NCBI RefSeq assembly: GCF_014898815.1
Contig: NW_026515549.1
Span: 62,001-126,000, forward strand
From: Panonychus citri
Lineage: Eukaryota; Arthropoda; Arachnida; Trombidiformes; Tetranychidae
DNA length: 64,000 nt
Direction of reading: 5' to 3'
A model generated the notes under the pieces. That model was not told the origin of the DNA. It saw only the letters and a program-made list of their open reading frames with translations, and made no database searches. Each line of letters starts with the position of its first letter. Position 1 is the stretch's first letter. This document shows, in pieces, positions 1-12,958 of the stretch. The position numbers and the translations under genes were made by a program.

Positions 1-3000
1 TAGAAATGCTGTTGGAACAATTTGAATTGTTGTTTATTGTTCACAACAATCTCAATTGTTTTCCTTAAATTTGATTAATTTTTGTGTGGAAATTTGTATT
101 GATTAAAGGCTTATTTTACCAATCATGTTTGTATCATTATCTTCATTGTAAATTGACTGAAGCTGAATCAATAGTTTTGAAAAGTGATTGAGCAATTTGA
201 TTTAATTGTACTACACTCAATTGATTTACCGATATTTTCTTCTTTGTTAATTGTCATAATCAATTGAAGTCTTTTTCTCATTTGTTACAATTGAGATTAA
301 TTTTTACCTGGAAAAAGACTTTGATAACAATCAATTAAATGAGAGTAATTTGTAATAATAACAATTGTGACTTTAATATGATGATAAACTTTGTGTGCTG
401 GTTAAATGTGATTAATTGATTTTTTGATTCAGATGACAAGTGATTATAATTAGTATCATTATTCTTATCATCATTATCGTCATAATTGTTATTGAACTGT
501 ATTTGTACGGGTTTTATTGATTGTGGCTCTCCGGATCAATGAATGTTTTGTTTCTATCACTAAATTGTAATCTTTTTAATTTCCAATCGTATTATATTAT
601 TAATATTTTCTGTCTCCCTCAAATTGTAACAATCAATTTCAATGTAACAAATGAAAAAATATCACTTATTTGGCATTGATTTGGATACTTGAATGCTGAT
701 GATTGATTTTAAAATGGCAACTAAATGTTTATTAATTGTCTCAAATTTTTCATAATAATTTATGGTTGCAACTGTCGTACGATTTATTCACTGATTGTAA
801 CAGCAACAAATCAATTGAAATCATAATTATAAGCTAACTGAAATTGTCTATTGATTTGATTAATTCACTCGAGAGTTTAATTGAGCAACAACAACAACTT
901 ATTTGTTCATTGAACTCACAATCAAAAATATCCAATTGAAAAAACATCTATTCCTTTTCTTTTCTTTTCTTTTCTTTCATGAGTACATTTCATGATGATG
1001 ATCATGAGTGTTCCTTTGATATCCTCAGAACAATATTATTAATCTATGCTTTCTTTTCATTTCGATTCCATGTTCTTAGTTTATGATAACAAGAACCATT
1101 AAATGTTATCATGAGAAAACAAACAAAATGAATTTTTAATGGGAACTTGTAACCGAGTATAAAAAACTTTGTACATGTTTGGTGATTTTTGCCACTTTGT
1201 TCATGTTTATTATCATCCATTGGGTAGAAGGAGAGATAATCAGCTACAATTAACGATTAACTTGATAGTTGAAAGTTAATTAATTATGAAAATGTTTCTA
1301 GCTCCATATTTTGTAATTATGATGGAGAATCATGAAAGTCTTTTGATTAAACATGAACAGTGGAAAAAGTTTCACTCAACATTTCAGCTAATTTACGTTA
1401 TAACCTCATGTTTCCTTTGACATGGGTTATTGGTTCACGAAAAAACGGCAATTCTATTCCGAAATTGGTATTATATCAAGTGATAATCTTATATTATCCT
1501 AATTGTTAAAATCATATCATTACAATGGATTCTTGTTGAAAATGATTCAAATTATTGTCATTTTTTGTTTCCCTGTTTCCCTCTTTTCGTCTGATTATCT
1601 ATTGTTAAAAATTTCCCAACTCGATGTTATTTATTTTAAAACCAATATTATAACGAGAAACATAATTGTAATGATAATGGAAACCAAATCAAATCAAATT
1701 ATCTTCAAATCCCAGATTGATTCCTCATTGTAAATCAAGATTCAATTGGAGCACCAATGCACTAATTTTCTGTGTAACTTCAATAGACAAACAGCCGATT
1801 TTGTACAGAATCGTAAGCGAAAAACTCAAAAGCAATTATGAAAATATGATAACAATCAAAGAAAAATGTTGATATCAAATTCCTTTTTTCCAAGAGGATA
1901 AAATTAATTCCAAGCTTTGCGTCGCCATCTTGCGGAACTTCAAGTGACTTTTTATTCCAATGGAGCGAAGGGAAACTCGACTGACCAGAAAGTCACCAGA
2001 GGGAAACACAAACTTTTTGGGTTAAATGTCTGGTTAACTTTTCCTTTGGATCTTCAGCATCTTGGAAATTGTGATCAATCAACTTACCAACAATGCTCTT
2101 GTTTTACTACAATTAACTATTTTCCGAGCAACATATATTCTGGAAATGACGAAATCGACTCACCTTTACATAAACAAAAGTCTTGCGGTGCAAGAATAAA
2201 ACAACCAACCAACTCTAGACGGTGTTTCTGCTATAAGCTGAATATAAACTCTCGTCTCTAAACACTTTTCATGTGATTCTCAACTTAATTTACTTGTCTA
2301 ATTGTTACCCTGTTTTTTTGCTTACATTTAATTTGTGTTCTTTATATAAAACAGTCAATTGAATTTTCTCCTCTTTCTTGGGTTTATCATTTGTTTCAAT
2401 TTTTCTTTGTGAACTTTGTTTCTTCTTGTTTAATTCTCACCAACAATTGAAAATCATCGGATCTTGAGCATCGATTTCAATGCTTTCATCCCTGTTGAAA
2501 TCTTTTCGTCACTTGATGAATACATTAGTCTAATCACCATTAATTACCAAAGTTAATGAATGATCTGTTTGGAGTATTTAACATCACCATTTAATCAATG
2601 GACCACTGCAAACTGTAATCAAATCAATTCTAATCCAAACTGTGTTGAAATGAGAAAGTATTTTCCTTGTTTGATTCTGAATAATCAATTAATTTTTTTT
2701 CATTAGCAAAAAAGGAAATTAGTAAATGGGATCAAGATCAAAACCGAAATGTTTGTGTCCCATTTCATTGCTTGTTTCTTTTTGCTTTGTTCTTGAAATC
2801 AAATATTAATCTTAATTTCAAGTAAAATATCGTTTTCTAATTTATTATCATTAACATTCTATTATATTATGAAATTAGAAATAACCAATTAAAAATTAGA
2901 TACAAAATAAATTGACAAGAAACAAATAAACACAAAATTGGATGAAAAGTCAACCATGAAACACGAATACAAGCAAACACAATTAAAACCCTCAAGCGAA

Positions 3001-3757
3001 AACCATTCGAATTGCATTTCTATGTATTAACTAAATTAAATTAACCAATAAATTGTTCAATTAAAATTTTTAATCTCAAATCATTTCATTCACTTTCTAA
3101 CTGAAGTCAGTTAGAAAATGATAACATCAAGATAAAAGTTTATTTCAATGAGAATCAAACTGAGTATTTGCTGATTCATTTTAGGAATAGACTGAGACCA
3201 CTGGTACCATCGTTTTATGGTAATGTGATAGTTTCTTATGAGTTTATGAAGGAATTTTGGCTCGTATTCGAATCATTTAGTTAAAAATGTTAATTGCACA
3301 GCAAAAATTCAGAAAATCTGTTGAATCGGATAACCATTGATCGTAATTATCGTAGTTTATCATTTTCAATTAAATTAATATTCGATTATTGATTCTATTT
3401 AATTTTTAATTGGTAAACCATTTCTATCGATCTTGCTTTTCTTTTCACTTTGAATTTGTAATTTACTCAATTGATTTAACGTTTATTAAGATGACATTTC
3501 TTTTCGATTTAATTTTTAATTTTTTCGCTTGTATACAAATTAAGAGTATTCTGATCGTAATATTCCCATTTTTATGGTGATTCGAAAGAAACAATTAGAT
3601 ATAAACTAAAAGGAGCGATACTCCAATTCAATAGCATCTGATTAGTTCTGTTTAGGTTGTGTGATGAATATGGAACTGGCTCAGTCAATTAAGCAAAATT
3701 TCCGATCCACAAGATGATTAAGAAAACAGCCAAAGTATTGTAGCCAATTTATTGTTA
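1..3757. other. AT-rich non-coding stretch left of TULP4
   Basis: No exon chain or recognisable protein is visible on either strand. Two open frames (1503-1733 and 1917-2261, +) have no family resemblance, lack splice context, and the second opens with TTG. The stretch holds a CTTTT microsatellite near 954-978, a perfect short hairpin at about 3094-3117 (arms TTTCTAACTG and its complement) and many AATTGATT-type words. TATA-like strings occur near 1159 and 2343 but no gene follows them closely. The right end is the 3' flank of the TULP4 gene. Confidence 0.6.
954..978. repeat. CTTTT pentanucleotide microsatellite
   Basis: About five CTTTT units in a row in the left non-coding stretch. No gene context. 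Confidence 0.85.
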
Positions 3758-6700
3758 TTATTTCAATCTCTGCGTGACATTGGCCAAAGCGACTGCTAAT
3801 GCTTGTAAAGCACTGAACGGGTATTGGAAATCGAGCGTGTATGCATTATCGTCGATTCGACCGAACTGCATTACCTATTATAAGAAGGAATAAAAAAGTT
3901 ACTCGATACACCAAAACATCATCCACCTTTAGTTAACAGTAAATGTCTTCTTTTTCCGCTATAATTTGTTTGATTGTTGATTATTCTCATGGAGTTTACC
4001 TGTTTCCCTTGATGTTCAATCTGAAAGTTTTTGGCCGATTCTTGAGTGACTCGACCACCAAAGTCCAGTTGATAAACTTGACTAACTTCATTCCAAAGCG
4101 GAGCCTTATTGTGTAATAGAAATTCCCTTCCACCAGAATGTCGTTGGTTAATCGATTGATCAGGTTGAATTCGACTGCTTCGTCTTTTAACTTTGATCTT
4201 CTTTTCGATACTCGATTTTTGGAATGATCCTAAATTGCGAAAATCTTGACTGAGAAATTCATCGTCAGAGCTGCCATCATCCTCAGAACTACAGTCGAAA
4301 TAATTTAATCTAAGGACAAGATACAAACGAATTTCAATAAATTGGCCGTCCATTTCTTGAAAGTTCTAATCAGACTTACTTTTGTTTCATAACTTTTCGG
4401 AACATCGTTGGGCTATAAAATATACTTTTCCCTTGAGATTTCCGAGATTTGCTTGAATTTAACATGGGTGATGTTGGTAAACTACGATTGAACAATTGAC
4501 TTCGAAAACTTTTGTAGAAACTTTCACTCTCATTCGGAGCCACTGCCTGTGGTAAGCTCCCTCGGTGGCCTGTTCTTGGTCCACCTCTGGATCCATTCAA
4601 ACCGTTACCCCTTGAGCCAAGTTGATTAGATGTCGAAAATGTTTCAGCCAACAAGGTGCTACAGTCATTAAGACTGTTGAGCAGCTCTTCCGAGTCAAAG
4701 TTTAGAAACACTTTCCTGCGTCTCACATGAACAGGGGATGACATTAGTGAAGATCTATGATCATTATTCAATTCCAATGAGTTGCCATTAACAGTTAAAT
4801 GATTGCGATGATCATCTTCATTGTCGGTGCATTTGCAAAAAGTGGTACATTTACAGAATGATGAAGATAAAGTTAATCCTTTTCCATCAACACAATGATC
4901 ACCGTCGAAAGACAAACAATTGGACTTTACATTTAATTCATCGTCACTTTCATCTTCAAGGCTGCTACGTTTATTTGTTGACAAAATATATCGACGTTGA
5001 GATGAACCCGATCCTTCAGGGTCACTTCGAATATTTGCAAATTCGATAATTTCCCTAATATTATTGTTACTATTATGAGAATAATTGGAATCATTTGCTT
5101 GTTGTGAATTAATGAATGACCCATGGATTGTTGATGAAGAATTTGGTTGAGTTTGAGCAATTGATGAGTGATTGCGGTAAAAGAGGAGTGATGGTGATCG
5201 ACCGAAGGAGCCGGTCGATGGGGACAAAATCTCGAGGCTCATTTCACTTTCGGTTTCAGCATCATCGATGAATTTAATGTCATGACCTGTGTTGGACGTA
5301 TGAATATGTTTTCCTTCAACTAAACAATCGTCGAGCTCACAATAAGAATTTGAATTCTTGTATTGGTGAGGATTAGATGAAGATGAAAACCATTTTGTGG
5401 GCGAACTTATTGTCTTAGGCGGTGATGCTGAGCGCTGATGGTGAATATGGTTGATGGCACCATTTCGTCCACTTTCAACAAAAGGCAATTTGTAACAATT
5501 GTTTGTATTTGAATGGTTTGTATCACAGATCAGTGGAAAGGCCTTCCCACCGTCTCCAATGGGATCAGGTCTCGAGGTGTTACGAGTCAGTGGATCACGA
5601 TTGTTGTTAGTAAACTTATTATTGTAATGAAGGCTTCGAGGTGTTGATATTAATCCAATACTGTTACTTGGCATTGGGAATGTTGCTGTTGGCGATGATA
5701 GTTGAGGGGGACTTTTAATTTCGAACGTTGAGCTTTTTTTGGTTCGTAGTGTAGGTACAGCGTTTTCTAAGGTGTCATCACGATCAAAGGCTATCCATGA
5801 ATTGGAATTAGTCGTACTTGGACCTGGATAACAATCAGTAGATGATTTACTCACTGAACAGAAATCATTGAGGCAACTTTGTTTCGAATCGCTTTGAATG
5901 TTCTCCAAATTATTTTCTGTTAACATTTGGACGGTTGGTTTTTCATTTGTCATTAGTATCAAAGGATTGAGAATATCGGTTAATGATTGGAAACTCGTTT
6001 GTGTTGATATTGAACTTGATGTCGGTGGAGGTTGGACTGTGATTGATTTGATTGTTGCTCTATTATTGTATCCTGATGATTGAACAAATGAAGTTGACGA
6101 TGCAGGGGCCAATTCCATGCTGGGCATTTGTTGAAAATTTGAGTTACCGTTGACATGGAGTGTTAATAAATCTTCAGAAAGATTCGTTAATAAATCAACA
6201 TAATTATGATCTAATGTTTCTGATCTGATTGGATCGTAATTAGAAATTGGATGTGATCTAGACGAATGATTTCTAAGAGTTTTTTTCGGTGTCATTGGAG
6301 CAACTGGAATGGCACAATCTCTCTCGAAGGAAGTGCTCCCTGCAACCATATTCTCATCTTCGTCGTCTGAACTTGTTACGTTTCTATCTAAGCCCTCGAA
6401 CCCACCGATTACCCCTTCTCTTTTCCCACCAAGTTCCTTGATTTTCAGTGTCATTTGTCGCGGTTGAAGGTGAAGTAAACTTGTTCGATAAGCAACCGAT
6501 CCAAGATTTGAGGGCAGCCAAGGAACCAGGCCAAGAATTTTGAATTTAGTTCCCCAAATGTTAGATGTAATCAGTGTCAACTTTTCATCTTCAGGCATCG
6601 AATCAGCATAAGTACTTTCAGGCTTAACGTGGTCTGATCCAGGCCGAGTGAGTCGATTGATATCATTTTCTTCGTTTCCTTGGTTTCGACGTCCACGATG

Positions 6701-8518
6701 TTGTCTGCGTCTACGTCGAACTCGAATGGTCAAACTATTGTCCTCATTTTCACTATCAGATGTTCCTGGTGTTGATGTCGAGTTCCAGTAAAGAGTGTTT
6801 AGTTGGCCTTTTCTATTTTGACTTCGACTATTGAGTCCGGAATCGCTATAATAGCCACTCGTACTTTCACTATTACCTTTGAATCTCGATCGACTTTCAA
6901 TCTTTAAACCTTCACCAGAGAGCTGCGACTGGGGATGAAAAATGACAAATTCTGGCCTGATCTTACTTGTACGTTTACCTTTCAGTATAGGGACCAAACC
7001 ACCGAGATATTCAAGATATAAAACGTAAGATGATGAACTCCCGATAGAATCTTCATCGTGACGGATCAGAGTACAATAGAGACGAGTGTTGTTGACTGGA
7101 GGGTTAACATTAAATTTGGTTAGATTAAGGTTGTCTGGAAGATAGCACCTGAGGGTTCGGCCAAAGAGGTTGACCACAAGATTTTGTAAGCAATTAGGCA
7201 ATGGAAGAGAATCGACAGCAGTTTCATTGGTCAATCGTTTATAAATGCTAAGACGACAGAGAAGATGGAGAGGAGCTATTTTTTTGGTCACCCAAGCGAT
7301 GTGAAGAACTGGTCCAGTCCCGACAAACAATCGTTTATCATTATGACCCCAGGTCAGTGCGCTAATTGGATGCCCAGTATAATCAAGTTTAACTTGATAT
7401 CTTATCAATCCAATCTCACTGTACAATTTAATCATATTAATATATTTGGGAGAAGTGTTTGTACAACTCGAGCTATTTAAATAGTTACTGTTCTTGCTGT
7501 TTCCATGATTATTAGGATTTGTCTCTTCGATTGTGTGTCCACCGACCGCAAGAATATCACCTTTATTTGACCATTCCATTTTGATTGTGTTCAAGTTTGT
7601 TCGAACTGTGATCGGACAAATGTCATCGTAGTTTTTAAGCAAATACAAAATTCCGTCATCAAAACAAATCGACAACACGTAGACTCGAGGTGACGGCCCA
7701 TTGGTTGACCCTTGGATCATTTGATCACTTTGGTCACTTTCATTTGTAAATACATTGTTGGCATAGTTGTTGGTATTTCTATTAACTGTATTGTTTTCCT
7801 CTTCAATATCTTCCATTTTAAACTTTTCACTTGACCAGGCCATTGATAAGATTGAGTGATGCTCACGAATCGATAGCTGAGCAACTATTGTACCGTTAAT
7901 ATCGATTACTAGAATGCTTCCATTGGAAGTACCGAAAATGACCTGCTGATCATCTGGAGTCCAAATACCACAAGTAGTTGAACAAGATTCTAAGTTGAGT
8001 AATGATGACCAATAACGTTGACCAGCCACCGAGCCAATGAGGACAAAACCATCAATATAACAGATCAAAGCCATTCGACCATCGTGTGACCAAGCGAAGT
8101 CAATAACTTGAGTATTACGATCATTGATTAGCTCAACTGACCAACGTCCTTCATACTTGATCCAAACAAAAATAATTCCCGAAGAGTCACATGAGGCCAA
8201 CTTTTGATAAGGTTCATTCCATTTTACCAACGTAACCTCCGACCGATGACCACGAAGGTTATAATTGGTTCGAGGGGGAAGTTCAAGGGCAGGAAGTTTA
8301 CTAGTGCGACACGTGGTAAATGTAACACCCACAATACCACGACTTGTGCCCAAGGCAATCCAACCATCTTGGTAGTAATTAGTGCGGTTTAATTTCCAAC
8401 TGTCTTCATCCTGTGACTGTAACAACCCAGCAGGTACTTTTCCCATCCATGATAAACTCAGTATATTGCAATCGGAATATGAATGAGGCTTTTCAATCCG
8501 TTCAAAGTGAAGATGCAT
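3758..8518 (-). CDS. TULP4: Tubby-like protein 4 (TULP4/Tusp): WD40, SOCS-box region and split tubby domain
   Basis: Three coding exons (8518-4380, 4309-4000, 3874-3758) join in phase to 1521 residues; from memory the vertebrate protein is close to 1540. Residues 1-380 are WD40-like and contain family signatures such as LRGHRSEVTLVKWNEPYQK and CGIWTPDDQQVIFGT. A SOCS-box-like stretch lies near 430-460 (LPLPNCLQNLV). The tubby fold starts near 470 (LYLEYLGGLVPILKGKR), resumes near 660 (ITSNIWGTKFKILGL) and finishes only in the two last exons (LDFGGRVTQESAKNFQIEH, then QFGRIDDNAYTLDFQYPFS). Between them lie over 700 residues rich in Ser, Asn and Pro. The family is thought to act as a cullin-RING substrate receptor; that role is inferred. 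The start fits because residues 17 onward (CNILSLSWMGKVP) align with the vertebrate N-terminus. A minus-strand AATAAA (TTTATT at 3748-3753) sits just past the stop. Confidence 0.95.
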
Positions 8519-11500
8519 CGTGAACTATTTGATCAGTTTAATTATCACCTTTTCAAGTTTAATCTTACAATTGATCAAAATTCATTCAAATTCTAAACTT
8601 TTGCGAAAAATTAACAATTAAATGGATTCATTTGAAGAAAAAAGATTAATTGACCAAATTTGATAGGTAGACAATCAATATAATCAAAGAAATAGTTAAT
8701 CAAGGTAATCACAAAGTCCTTAATTGTTGTTTGTCAATCAGTTAGATAATAAGATGAAAGAATCAAGATAAAGGTGATAACAAAAAACTGTAATCTTTTG
8801 ATTAAACATCGATTAAAACACAATCAAAGCAGAGAGACAATTGACATTAAACGGAAAACAACAATATTCAATTAAAAACACAAACAATTAAACGATAACA
8901 TGAGCTGAATCATCTTAACGGAGCCAAGTAAATAACTGAAACTCTGTAGGCTGAATAACAACAGAATAATTAATTAATTCGATAATTGTAATCATATGAG
9001 AAGAAATGAAATCATTTCGACATGTTTAGTGTGAGTTTATGAATGGGACAGAAAGAGAAAAGAAAGAAGAAGACATTTTCTTCTTCATATGCGCTGTTGA
9101 TCATCTTCTCATCATCATTGTTCCCTGGCTTCACTTATCGATCGAGAACATCACAAGAAAATTTCCCTCTCAATAAATTGCATCTTCCCTTTTATCATCA
9201 TACTAACCATCATTTTCCTTCCCTGTAACATTATAACTCCAGCATTTCCCATAGGCTCGTTTTCCTCCTCACCCACTACTTTTCATCTTTCTCTCTTTCT
9301 TTCTTTCTTTTCATTGCTATAACAATATCATTGGATGCAAGTTGAACATTTGACACACCTTTTTTTATTGATCTCTTTCAACATTTCAGATCAAATCTCA
9401 AATGTTTACAGTTGTTGTTTATTACAAATAAATGTTATTATCTCAATATCTTAATGAATTATTGTCAGTTAATCAAGTTACAACTGTTCAGAGTTTAATA
9501 TAAGGAAGACAATTACCATGAATTAATCTGAATGAATGAAAATTATCAATCGAAAGCCTCAGATCTTTTAATGTGAAAAACATTTTGAATGCGACATTTT
9601 TCTTACTTGAAGTCACCTTTTACCTAACGTTAATCAAGCTTTTAACATGAAATGTATCATGTTAATCATTAACTATTAATAAATCACACCTAAGAAAAGC
9701 CTTGTAAATTTCATCATGATAGATATTCAAATAATCAATAATGATGGCTTAGATTAATTGTGATTCTCTATCAACACGCATGAACCATAAATAAATTGTT
9801 GAGTACATGGTAAAAGATGATATTATATGAACCTTGTAAACTTAACCTTCGAGTCTAAATGAGTAACAATCTATAAATTGGTTAATGTTGGTTACCGTTA
9901 TTAAGTTGAATCAGAACTAGAGCAAGGTTAATCATCTTTCATGATTCCACAATTTACCTGAGTAATCATCAATTTCATTATGATTTCACTTAATAAATAG
10001 ATTTTATTATGTTCTCATCATCTAAATCTATTATAATCAAATTGAATTGAGTTTCTCTTTAGTCTACCAATTGGGTGGAAAGAGGATAATGAGAAAGGAG
10101 GGGAAATATTTCACTCCAAGAGAGACGCTGAATTTCTGGGTCTTCAATTACAAATAACCTGATCCAAGGTCATTCTGATTGAGTTGCTTGTTAATCATTG
10201 GATTTTATTATCCTCATTCACGAGTTTTAGGCTGTATTGAAGTCAAGGTAGTGAGACTGAATCAATTTGAGGCCAGAATTAACTCATCATCATGATTTCT
10301 GACTTGTTCATGATTCAACCTTTCAGATAACAAGGAGTTAGTATTTGCTCAACACGAACTAGAATATAACTGAAATGATGTGGAGAGTAAAAAGTATTCT
10401 CCACCAAATTTAGAGTAGATGATAATTGTCTCTACTTACGACACAATGATGACATGAGAATCTCTCCCATGTACCAAATAATAGACATTTTTTGTCTTTA
10501 CTCTCCTTACTCAAGTTGAATTTATTTATTATCTTGTCTTGTTTAATTCTAAATAATCAGTCAATTTTTTCTCCTGTCCATTGGTCAATTAGAACATAAT
10601 AAAAGAAAGAGAAAGGATCAGGAAATTTGCACCGAGTTTGATTGCTCTGAACTTCTGTTATTTTCTGATAATTCACAGAATCCAAATTACAGTATATATC
10701 AATTCTGTATAAGTTTCTAGTAAAAATCAGTATTCAGTTCTAAGTTTCATCAATTAAAATGAGTTTGAATTAATTATGGAAATTGAACCATTTGAAGGCG
10801 CAAACTGAAATCATTTATATTTAATTATCTTTTAGTTTGGGCATCACCAGCGGAAGAATCTTGAAAATTCATGTGTCAATTCAGGTACACTCAGGTCATT
10901 GTTTAGGCTGTTTCATGCTCGGAGTAATTTCTGTTGGTGTCGGGTGGCATAGATTCGATAAATTATCCAGTAACTAATTCATCATAATATGTGAATAGAA
11001 TGTTTTTTGCGTCGATAGATGTCGATTTGAGGATCAGGATTAGGATTGAAAGTTTAAGGATTGATTGGGATTACAATAATAATAATCAAACAGTTACGGT
11101 AGTAAAAGAAAAATTTGTTTCAACCATATTACCACTGATTAGCATATAATCAATTGTTATAATAATTGTGATATAATAATAATGTGTTATAACCAATAGA
11201 TCATGATTATACCATTGAAACCAATAGAAATAGTGAATTTGTGTTAATCATTTTGTTGAAACAATAAGATATTGTTGGTGGTTTAAGAAGGTGTTTCCAC
11301 TTTCAGGCTGAACCAGAAATTCTGAAAAGTTTCCATCAAAGTATTAGAACTTTATTCCTTCTCGATGTTGGTTTTATGTTGTTTTCTTTTATCTCACAAA
11401 CATTTTGATCTGGCGAAAGAAAAAAATGATAAAATAAAAGAGTCTAAGGCACGACCAAAACTAATTGGAAAACCAAGATAGAGAGAGGGAGAGAGAGAGC

Positions 11501-11836
11501 AATTGTTTATCATATCAAGTTAATTTCTTCTGAAATCATAATTAGTAAAATACTTGAAATTAATTTAATTATTTTCAAGTTTTTGTCTCTTAAGCAAATA
11601 AAAATTACGATAATTATAGTTTTCCTGGTTATCCAAATTCCAAATAATATAAAGAATATCAAGACAAAACCAAAGTTTAGTTTTATGAAAAAGAAAACAC
11701 TTATGTTAGTATAAGTGCTGCTTCGTCTCTCACAGCATTTGGAGATCGCAATAACGAAAAAGATGAATCGAACCTCGATTGAGAATCGATCATTTTCTTC
11801 GCAATCGGAAATAAAAATAAAGTTGAAATGATCAGA
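8519..11836. other. Intergenic: TULP4 upstream region and RIM-binding protein 3' flank
   Basis: About 3.3 kb with no supported exon. The part next to 8519 should contain the TULP4 promoter and 5' leader. A pyrimidine-rich run with TTTC repeats lies at about 9285-9310 and a GA-rich run at 11479-11500. The open frame at 9043-9228 is a low-complexity Lys/Ser frame without family resemblance. The right end is the 3' untranslated side of the RIM-binding protein gene. Confidence 0.6.
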
Positions 11837-12913
11837 TTATATTTTGAAAATGCTTTTCACGGCCCCAAGAGCTCCAGATAATGTGGGTCCCTGTTGTTGA
11901 GCTTGGTTTTGTTGTTGCATTTGTCCCATTTGGCCCATTTGGCCCATCTGATTCATTTGACCCATTTGGCTCATTTGGTTCATTTGGTTCATTTGGCCAA
12001 TCTGCCCCATTTGACCCATTTGATTTGTCGGAGCACCATAATAGCCTTGTCCATACTGTTGCTGTTGTGGTTGCGGTTGCTTTGTCTGCATAGGCCCGAA
12101 CCTTGGCCCTTGTTTGAACTGTTGTTGGGACTGTTGTTGCATTTGCTGCATCTGTTGCTGCTGTTGCTGCTGTTGCTGTTGTTGTTGTTGTTGTAGTTGT
12201 TGTAGTTGTTGGGGTTGTTGCTGTTGTGTGGACATTTGTTGTTGCTGATAATTTTGTTGCGTTGGTATTTGCTGTTGAACTTGTTGTTGTCCAAATCCAC
12301 TAAAGTTATTGGGTTGACCACCACGAGGTGTTGTCGCATCTTCAAGAATCTTTTTACCACTTGCGAATAAACTGGAAAATGGATTCAACGATGAAGTTTG
12401 TTGAGTTTGTTGCTGCATTTGTTGATTCGTCATTTGTTGTTGACCAACTTGGCCCATTCTTTGTTGATTCATTCCGAGATCCAAACTGTTAGGACGATGA
12501 TTATTTCCTACCATTCCAAATTGAGATTGTTGTTGCATTCCCATAGTTTGGTTAACATATTGTCCTTGTGGCCTTATTCCTTGACCTTGGGCCATACCTG
12601 ATCCTTGATACACATTGGATCCATAAATATTAGAGCTTTGAACTGACCCGTAAGGTTGATTCACCGGCCCTTGTGGATATTGCTGTTGATAGCCTTGCAC
12701 TCCTTGTCGTCCTCTCATTTGACCCTTTTAAAGAAAGACAAAAGTAAACAAAATTAAGTAAATTTTACTGCTTTTGATAAACTGAAAAAAAACTGTAGCA
12801 TAATTAGATTTTAACTCAGTATTATTATAACGCATCAGTTTTATAACAGCTATCACTTAGTTCAGAAGATGCTGTCTGAACAAATCAATCGCACTCATGC
12901 AGAGGATGAAGAT

Positions 12914-12958
<45 letters not shown>

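Noticed and set aside
1917..2261. 114-codon open frame on the plus strand
   Set aside because: Opens with TTG, has no family resemblance, no splice or promoter context, and composition like the flanking DNA.
4858..8392. Several short frames on either strand inside TULP4
   Set aside because: All overlap the well-supported TULP4 exon in other frames and show no domain.
11881..12601. Leu-rich and Phe/Gly-rich plus-strand frames
   Set aside because: They are antisense shadows of the Gln/Met-rich RIMBP tail; CAG/CAA runs read backwards give Leu runs.
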